Shown here one piece after another: positions 50,486-55,844 of a stretch of 55,844 bases of DNA (the stretch's first letter is position 1; each line of letters opens with the position of its first letter). The notes below the pieces were generated by a model, which was not told the DNA's origin, did no database searches, and saw nothing but the letters and a program-made list of their open reading frames with translations. Source of the stretch: an uncultured Clostridia bacterium (GTDB lineage: Bacteria > Bacillota > Clostridia > Monoglobales > Monoglobaceae); assembly GCA_947625905.1 (NCBI GenBank), contig CANQQJ010000021.1, positions 1 through 55,844 on the forward strand, written 5' to 3'. The translations under genes were made by a program, and so were the position numbers.

Positions 50486-51081
50486 TGGCGCTGTATGACG
50501 TGGGAAGAGTGGCGGTCAATATATTTTTCCGCACATTTTTCAGACTCAAAATAGAAGGAAAAGAAAATATACCCGACGAGAGCGAGCGGTTTATTATCTG
50601 CGCCAATCACAAGGGCTACTTCGACCCGCCGCTGGTCGGCCTCGCCATGCCGTTTAAGATAGGGTTCATGGCAAAGGAGGAGCTTTTCCGCAACAAGCTG
50701 TTCGGCGCGTTTATCCGAAAGCTCGGCGCCTTTCCGATAAGGCGCGGCAAATCGGACTTCGGCGCGCTGCGCTCGTCCATAAAAATGACGGAGTCCGGCC
50801 GTCATATCGTGATCTTCCCCGAGGGCGGAAGGTCGCACACAAACAGGCTGCGCAAGGGCAAAATGGGGGCCGTTATGGTCGCAATCAAGGCCGGCGCCGA
50901 CATACTGCCCATCGGTCTTGAGGGCTCGTATAAGCCCTTCACAAGGATAATCATACATATCGGAGAGCCGATCAGGCTGAATGAATATTTCGGCAGAAAG
51001 GTGAGCAGCGCCGAGATGCAGGAGCTTACCGACAACGTTCTGATGCCCGAAATATCAAGGCTTTCGCGCGTTCCCGTTTAG
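50485..51081 (+). CDS. plsC: 1-acyl-sn-glycerol-3-phosphate acyltransferase
   Basis: A 198-residue PlsC-family enzyme acylating lysophosphatidic acid at the membrane. Catalytic NHKGYFDPP (H-x4-D type), KEELF, PIRRGKSD, FPEGGRSH and a late PIGLEGSY motif. It starts at ATG 50485, sharing one base with the cmk stop. Confidence 0.94.
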   Translation: MALYDVGRVAVNIFFRTFFRLKIEGKENIPDESERFIICANHKGYFDPPLVGLAMPFKIGFMAKEELFRNKLFGAFIRKLGAFPIRRGKSDFGALRSSIKMTESGRHIVIFPEGGRSHTNRLRKGKMGAVMVAIKAGADILPIGLEGSYKPFTRIIIHIGEPIRLNEYFGRKVSSAEMQELTDNVLMPEISRLSRVPV

Positions 51082-51117
51082 TTTTGGGAACATGATACAC
51101 ATAAAACGGAGGCGCTT

Positions 51118-53661
51118 ATGGAAATAAAGATCGCGGACTGCGCCGGTTTCTGCTTCGGCGTGGACAGAGCGGTGAAAATAGCGTACGACACCGCGGCGGG
51201 CGGCAGCGAAAAAATATATACCTACGGCAAGCTTATCCATAACCGCGACGTGACCGAGAATCTGAGAGAGAAAGGCGTCGCGCCGATCGAGACGGTAGAC
51301 GAGGCCGAGGCGGGCTCTACCGTGATAATCCGCGCTCACGGCGTGCCGAAAACGGATATCGAGGCTTTTGAGGCGCGTGGCGTTAATATCGTTGACGCCA
51401 CATGCCCGTTTGTGAAAAAAATACACTCGATCGTCAGCCGCGAATATTTCGACAAAAAAAGAAATATTGTTATAGTGGGCAACAGATCGCATCCCGAGGT
51501 CATAGGCATAAACGGTTGGTGCGGAGGCACCGCGGCGGTCGCGGCGGACGAGAACGACCTGAACGAAATATTATCAAAACCGAGTGATTTACCAATATCT
51601 GTCGTTGCTCAGACCACTATAAGAGAAAATTTATTTAAAAAAGTTGTACAAATTTTAAAAAAACATTTTACAAATGCTGATTTTTTTGATACAATATGTA
51701 GTGCGACGTCCAAACGGCAAAAATCCGCGGCGGATCTGGCGGCCGTTTCGGACATGATGATAGTCATCGGAGGGCGCGACAGCTCGAACACAAAAAAGCT
51801 GTTCGAGGTGTGCCGCGAGATACAGCCCGAGACGCTGCTTATCGAAAACGCGGCTGAACTTAAAGACGTAAAAAATAATAAAACACAAAATATATCAAAA
51901 AATTTAATCAAAGTCGGTATTACCGCCGGAGCGTCAACGCCCGAGTCGGTAATCAAGGAGGTCTATTTAACCATGGCGGAAAATGAAATGAATTTTGCGG
52001 AAGCACTGGAGGAAACACTTAAGCCTTTGAGATCGGGAGAGGTCGTTAAAGGCGTGGTAATCGGTATCACACCCACAGAGGTGCAGGTTGATATCGGCAG
52101 CAAGTATGACGGTGTTATACCGCTCGACGAGCTGACAAACGATCCCGGAGATGATCCGGCCGATCTCGTTAAGATCGGTGAGGAAGTCGATGTTTACATC
52201 GTTCATGTAAGCGATCGTGACGGAGTTGTCACCTTGTCGAAGAAAAAGATCGACGCGGTAAAGGGAATGCAGGAGCTTGAGTCGGCGTTCGAAAACGGCG
52301 AGATCCTGACAGGCAGAGTAGTGGAACTGGTTCGCGGCGGCGTTGTAACGATAGCGAACGGCGTGCGCGTGTTTATTCCCGCGTCGGAGTGTGCCATCAA
52401 TTATCTTTCGGATCTGGGTGTGCTGCTCAACACCGAGCAGAGATTCAGGATCATCAAGATGGACACGGACAGAAGAGGCAGACAGAGAGTAGTCGGCTCG
52501 ATCAAGTCTGTTGCTAAGGAAGAAGCGGACAAGGCCGCTGAGGAATTCTGGGCAAACGCCGAGGAGGGCAAGCAGTACACCGGTACGGTCAAGTCTCTCA
52601 CATCGTTCGGAGCGTTTGTTGATTTAGGCGGCGTTGACGGTCTGATCCATATATCCGAGCTGTCGCCCATCCGTATCGCGCATCCGTCCGAGGTTGTGTC
52701 GGTCGGCGACGAGATCGATGTTTACATCAAGGAGCTCGACAAATCAAAGAACAGAATTTCACTTGTGAAAGAACTCAAAGAGCAGAAGGCCGCCGAGTTC
52801 TGGAAGAATGCGGAAGTCGGCAAGACCTACACGGGTATCGTAAAGTCGCTGACGCCCTTCGGAGCGTTTGTCGATATCGGCGGCGTGGACGGTCTGGTCC
52901 ACATTTCCGAGCTCTCGTGGAACAGGATCAAGCATCCTTCCGAGGTTGTCAAGGTAGGTCAGGAGCTCGAGGTTTATATCAAGGCTCTCGATAAAGAGAA
53001 GGGCAAGGTTTCTCTCGGCTATAAGAAAGAAGAGGACAGCCCGTGGGTTAAGGCGGTCAAGGACCTCAAGGTCGGCGACGACATCAAGGCCAAGATCGTA
53101 AGGATCCTGCCCTTCGGCGCGTTTGCCGAGGTTGCCGAGTATGTTGACGGCCTGATCCATATCTCTCAGATATCCAACGAGAGGATCAACAAGCCTTCGG
53201 ACGTTCTGGCTATAGGCGACGTTGTTGACTGCAAGATCATAGAGATCAACGACAACACCAAGCAGATCGGCCTTTCGATGAAGGCACTCATGAAGAACGA
53301 CGCTCCCGCTCAGGCGGACGAGGACAAGGAGGACGCGCTCCCCAATTCGTATATCGAGGAAGCGACCTTTACTTTGGGCGACATTCTGGATTCGGCGGAG
53401 CCCATTGAGGAAGCTCCGGCCGAGGAGCCAGCAGCAGAGGAAGCACCTGTTGAGGAAGCTTCGGCCGAGGAACCTGCAGCTGAGGAAGCACCGGCTGAAG
53501 AGCCCGCAGCAGAGGAAGTGCCTGTAGAGGAAGCTCCGGCCGAGGAGCCCGCAGCCGAGGAAGCTCCTGTTGAGGAAGCTCCCGCCGAGGAGCCCGCGGC
53601 CGAGGAACCCGCTGAAGAGGCTCCGGCTGAGGAACCCGCCGAGGAAGCGGCCGAAGAATAA
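51118..53661 (+). CDS. ispH-rpsA: Fusion: HMBPP reductase (IspH) + ribosomal protein S1
   Basis: An 847-residue fusion known from Clostridia. IspH (1-~283) makes IPP/DMAPP by Fe-S chemistry: cluster Cys in [25 protein letters not shown] and [10 protein letters not shown], plus SSNTKKLFE. Then come five S1 RNA-binding repeats (~300-720), for example [30 protein letters not shown] long Glu/Ala/Pro-rich tail (~765-847) is encoded by degenerate tandem repeats (53407-53660). The IspH part has an AT-rich patch with a promoter-like sequence (51667-51695). At the domain border AAGGAGG and an in-frame ATG at 51973 could start a free 562-residue S1. Confidence 0.95.
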   Translation: MEIKIADCAGFCFGVDRAVKIAYDTAAGGSEKIYTYGKLIHNRDVTENLREKGVAPIETVDEAEAGSTVIIRAHGVPKTDIEAFEARGVNIVDATCPFVKKIHSIVSREYFDKKRNIVIVGNRSHPEVIGINGWCGGTAAVAADENDLNEILSKPSDLPISVVAQTTIRENLFKKVVQILKKHFTNADFFDTICSATSKRQKSAADLAAVSDMMIVIGGRDSSNTKKLFEVCREIQPETLLIENAAELKDVKNNKTQNISKNLIKVGITAGASTPESVIKEVYLTMAENEMNFAEALEETLKPLRSGEVVKGVVIGITPTEVQVDIGSKYDGVIPLDELTNDPGDDPADLVKIGEEVDVYIVHVSDRDGVVTLSKKKIDAVKGMQELESAFENGEILTGRVVELVRGGVVTIANGVRVFIPASECAINYLSDLGVLLNTEQRFRIIKMDTDRRGRQRVVGSIKSVAKEEADKAAEEFWANAEEGKQYTGTVKSLTSFGAFVDLGGVDGLIHISELSPIRIAHPSEVVSVGDEIDVYIKELDKSKNRISLVKELKEQKAAEFWKNAEVGKTYTGIVKSLTPFGAFVDIGGVDGLVHISELSWNRIKHPSEVVKVGQELEVYIKALDKEKGKVSLGYKKEEDSPWVKAVKDLKVGDDIKAKIVRILPFGAFAEVAEYVDGLIHISQISNERINKPSDVLAIGDVVDCKIIEINDNTKQIGLSMKALMKNDAPAQADEDKEDALPNSYIEEATFTLGDILDSAEPIEEAPAEEPAAEEAPVEEASAEEPAAEEAPAEEPAAEEVPVEEAPAEEPAAEEAPVEEAPAEEPAAEEPAEEAPAEEPAEEAAEE
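51667..51695 (+). promoter_or_regulatory. Possible internal promoter for S1
   Basis: TTTACA (51667-51672), a 17-nt spacer and TACAAT (51690-51695) in an AT-rich patch of the IspH coding part, about 280 nt before the internal ATG of S1. Confidence 0.5.
51955..51975 (+). promoter_or_regulatory. Internal ribosome site and ATG at the IspH/S1 border
   Basis: AAGGAGG (51955-51961), encoded by the Lys-Glu-Val of the last IspH helix, lies 11 nt before in-frame ATG 51973. The start would yield S1 without IspH. Confidence 0.5.
53407..53660 (+). repeat. Degenerate tandem repeat coding the acidic tail of S1
   Basis: Repeats of 12-48 bp built on GAGGAAGCTCCGGCCGAG encode [22 protein letters not shown] residues. 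Such tracts readily change length by slippage; codons vary between units, so the array is not freshly expanded. Confidence 0.8.
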
Positions 53662-53675
53662 AACCGTATAATTAC

Positions 53676-53706
53676 CGGGGCGGACATTATGTGTCTGCCC
53701 CGTTTT
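53676..53706 (+). terminator. Intrinsic terminator after ispH-rpsA
   Basis: CGGGGCGGACA (53676-53686) and TGTCTGCCCCG (53692-53702), 11 bp with one G-T, followed by four T. murD still follows within 30 nt, so it may be partial or murD may use read-through. Confidence 0.8.
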
Positions 53707-53734
53707 CATAATATTTTTTCGGAGGGATCATTAT

Positions 53735-55120
53735 ATGGGCAATCCTATTGCTGAATTTAACAAAAAGATAAACGGAACACACGCGGCGGTCATCGGAGTC
53801 GGCGTCAGCAATTTGCCGCTGATACGGTTCCTGGTTGAGAGGGGCGCGAAGGTCACGGCTCACGACAAGCGCACGGCCGAGCAGATGGGTGATACTTATG
53901 CCGAGCTTGAGGCTTTGGGCGTCAAGACCGTGCTGGGAGAAGGCTACCTCGACAAAATAGGCGGCGATATCAAGATCATTTTCAAGACTCCGGGCGTGCG
54001 GTACGACGCGCCCGCTATCCTTAAGGCCATGGAGCGCGGAGCGGAGCTGACATCCGAGATGGAGCTGTTTTTCGAACTGTGCCCCTGCGACATTATCGCG
54101 GTCACGGGCAGCGACGGCAAGACCACTACGACCAGCCTGATAAACGACATGTTGACACGCGGCGGATACAAATGCTTTTTGGGCGGCAACATCGGCAGAC
54201 CGCTGATAGAGGACGTCGAAAACATCGAGCCGAACGACAAAGCGGTGGTAGAGCTTTCGAGCTTTCAGCTGCACACGATGAAGCGCAGTCCGCGCATCGC
54301 GGTCGTCACCAACGTCACGCCCAATCACCTCGACTGGCACACCGGCTTTGACGAGTACGTGGACGCCAAGCGCGCCGTGTTCAAGTTCCAAAAGCCCGGC
54401 GACCGCGCGGTGTTTAACTACGACAACGACGTGACGCGCGGCTTCGCGGAGGAGTGCGGAAACGGCGTGTGCTTCAGCCGCCGCGAAATGCTCAGCGACG
54501 GTTACTGCCTGAGCGGAGACATGATAGTGCTGCGCGGCGGAGGCGAGACAAAGCGAGAGATATTAAATATAAACGACATCTATATCCCCGGAATGCATAA
54601 CGTCGAAAATTACATGGCGGCGATCGCCGCGGTGGACGGCTTGGTGAGCGACGACGTGATACGCGCCACGGCCAAGGGCTTTACCGGAGTGCCCCACAGG
54701 ATAGAGTTCGTGCGCGAGCTCGGCGGCGTCAAGTATTACAACGACTCGATCGCCTCGTCTCCGGCGAGGACCACGGCGGGCCTCAATTCGTTTAACCGGA
54801 AAGTCGTGCTCATCGCGGGCGGATATGACAAAAAAATACCGTTTGACGACTTCGGCCCCGTTGTGGCGGAGCACGTGAAAAAATTGGTGCTGTGCGGCTT
54901 CACGGCCGACAAGATCGAAGAGGCGGTCAAAAACGCCGACAACTCCGGCGGCCTGCCGATATACAAGACCGATGATTTCAAAAAAGCAGTCGAGACCGCA
55001 AGGGATATCTCGGAACCCGGCGACATCGTTATCCTGTCGCCCGCCTGCGCCAGCTTCGACATGTTCAAGAATTTCGAGGAGCGCGGCAACAGATTCAAAG
55101 ATATAGTAAACGAGCTGTAG
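53735..55120 (+). CDS. murD: UDP-N-acetylmuramoylalanine-D-glutamate ligase
   Basis: A 461-residue Mur ligase adding D-Glu to the peptidoglycan precursor. ATP loop VTGSDGKTTTTSLI near residue 122, ELSSFQLHTM, TNVTPNHLDWH, PHRIEFVRELGGVKYYNDSIASSP written in parts (PHRIEF, YYNDSIASSP), and LSPACASFDMFKNFEERG at the end. ATG 53735 follows CGGAGGGA. Confidence 0.96.
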   Translation: MGNPIAEFNKKINGTHAAVIGVGVSNLPLIRFLVERGAKVTAHDKRTAEQMGDTYAELEALGVKTVLGEGYLDKIGGDIKIIFKTPGVRYDAPAILKAMERGAELTSEMELFFELCPCDIIAVTGSDGKTTTTSLINDMLTRGGYKCFLGGNIGRPLIEDVENIEPNDKAVVELSSFQLHTMKRSPRIAVVTNVTPNHLDWHTGFDEYVDAKRAVFKFQKPGDRAVFNYDNDVTRGFAEECGNGVCFSRREMLSDGYCLSGDMIVLRGGGETKREILNINDIYIPGMHNVENYMAAIAAVDGLVSDDVIRATAKGFTGVPHRIEFVRELGGVKYYNDSIASSPARTTAGLNSFNRKVVLIAGGYDKKIPFDDFGPVVAEHVKKLVLCGFTADKIEEAVKNADNSGGLPIYKTDDFKKAVETARDISEPGDIVILSPACASFDMFKNFEERGNRFKDIVNEL

Positions 55121-55129
55121 GGAGGATAC

Positions 55130-55474
55130 ATGGAATTTTTAAAAATGGCAAGCCCGATAGGCTTGCTGACGATATCGAATATTTTTATGACGTTTGCCTG
55201 GTACGGGCACTTAAAGCACAAGGACGCGGCGCTTTGGTTCGTGATACTGACCAGCTGGGGCCTGGCGTTTTTTGAGTATATTTTCCAGGTCCCTGCAAAT
55301 CGGCTGGGCAGCCGCTATTACAGCACGGCCCAGCTCAAGATCATTCAAGAGGTAATAACTCTGACGGTGTTCTCGTTCTTTTCGGTGCTGTATCTTAAAG
55401 AAAAGTTCACCCTGAACTATCTTTTCGCCTTTATCTGTATTCTCGGCGCGGTCTATTTTATGTTCAGGGGCTGA
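55130..55474 (+). CDS. DUF486/DMT-family four-helix membrane protein
   Basis: A 114-residue protein with four transmembrane helices, matching DUF486: PANRLGSRYYSTAQLKIIQE in the middle and TVFSFFSVLYLKE after it. It is a half-size relative of drug/metabolite transporters and its substrate is unknown. It starts 9 nt after murD with GGGAGG before the ATG, so it is in the same transcript. Confidence 0.9.
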   Translation: MEFLKMASPIGLLTISNIFMTFAWYGHLKHKDAALWFVILTSWGLAFFEYIFQVPANRLGSRYYSTAQLKIIQEVITLTVFSFFSVLYLKEKFTLNYLFAFICILGAVYFMFRG

Positions 55475-55743
55475 GTTTTTATGCCGTATGGGTAAAACCC
55501 CTCTCCGTCGCCTTCGGCGCCACCTCTCCCCAAGTGGCGAGGCAGGCGGGCGCAGAGAGGCGATAAATTGGCGTCCCCTCGGGGATAATCAGCAAGCTTG
55601 CTTGCGGGTTCAAAGCGACCTTTGAAAATCGCTTGCGATTTTCACCAAGCGCTTCATTAGAGCTGTCGAGCAACGCCCGGCAGAGGGGGAAAACCCCTTC
55701 CACCGCAAGCGGTCCCCCTCCCCCGCCTTACGGCAGGGGAGGT
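55475..55743. repeat. Repeat block at the right end, no gene
   Basis: It contains a CCGTCGCCTTCGGCG hairpin unit, CTCTCCCCAAGTGGCGAGG (related to the 18-bp termini at 37247), the 73-bp repeat copy 2 and ACCGCAAGCGGT-type short dyads. Confidence 0.7.
55570..55643 (-). repeat. 73-bp structured repeat, copy 2
   Basis: Read on the minus strand it begins GAAAATCGC-AA-GCGATTTTC (55643-55624) where copy 1 has CAAAATTGC-AA-GCAATTTTG. Two positions differ in each arm and both changes keep pairing. The remaining ~52 nt are nearly identical. Confidence 0.8.
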
Positions 55744-55778
55744 AAAAAACAGGCTCCCCTTCCCTTGGGAGGGGGAGC
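55744..55778 (-). terminator. Repeat-borne intrinsic terminator facing left
   Basis: On the minus strand GCTCCCCCTCCC, loop AA, GGGAAGGGGAGC, then CTG and six T (55749-55744). It suggests a minus-strand gene just outside the window on the right. Confidence 0.6.
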
Positions 55779-55844
55779 TGGGCATGTTATCATGTGAAGT
55801 GCAACAGTAAATAAAAATAGACAACATAGCAACTTTTGTGTAAA
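55779..55844. other. Unassigned right end
   Basis: The last 66 bp are AT-rich with no repeat or ORF that I can support. Confidence 0.3.

Overview
The window looks like chromosome from a Clostridia-class Firmicute, probably an uncultured or gut-type lineage. I base this on strong Shine-Dalgarno sites, AT-rich sigma-A promoters in otherwise GC-rich DNA, a riboflavin ECF S component, an IspH-ribosomal protein S1 fusion, cdaA/cdaR/glmM, VanW and copper-amine-oxidase-N domain proteins. I could not fix genus or family. I found no rRNA, tRNA, CRISPR array, transposase or integrase.

Layout: 1-1320 has a replication-type winged-helix gene and a block of structured repeats. 1320-5277 (minus) has the TRAP homologue mtrB translationally coupled to pyruvate kinase, then a thioesterase, and separately a PIG-V-like membrane glycosyltransferase with a small membrane partner. 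5516-8575 is a polar amino-acid ABC importer behind two tandem consensus promoters. 8712-18084 holds murA, two tiny ORFs, a K+ channel, two ECF S components, UPF0291, VanW, a DUF815 ATPase and a GT4-CsaB fusion. 18323-24120 holds a DHHW protein, a very large double GT-C glycosyltransferase and an orphan fumarase alpha subunit.

24139-32782 is a single operon with all seven shikimate-pathway enzymes plus tyrA and pheA. It is preceded by a promoter, a 41-codon leader peptide rich in Phe and Tyr codons, an antiterminator and an intrinsic terminator. This reads as ribosome-mediated transcription attenuation. With mtrB-pyk (a tryptophan sensor coupled to an enzyme that consumes PEP, a DAHP synthase substrate), the window suggests two separate RNA-level controls on aromatic metabolism.

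33007-37006 has a GT2 glycosyltransferase and a large secreted SGNH esterase. 37817-41274 has divergent asnB and an archaeal/eukaryal-type proS. 41764-47323 carries cdaA, cdaR, a COG2509 flavoprotein and glmM. The usual cdaA-cdaR-glmM cluster is interrupted by the flavoprotein gene and about 790 nt of hairpin-dense, apparently non-coding DNA that starts at a consensus promoter. A ~132-bp structured element lies directly upstream of both cdaA and glmM. 47358-55474 has ychF, a zinc-ribbon protein, a CbiJ-like protein, cmk, plsC, ispH-rpsA, murD and a DUF486 protein.

Six intergenic blocks (about 720-1320, 8572-8713, 37080-37816, 41275-41763, 45174-45967, 55475-55790) are mosaics of the same small repeat families: TAG-heptamer arrays, hairpins whose stems vary with compensation, and repeat-borne terminators. 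They contain no convincing genes and are the least explained part of the window.
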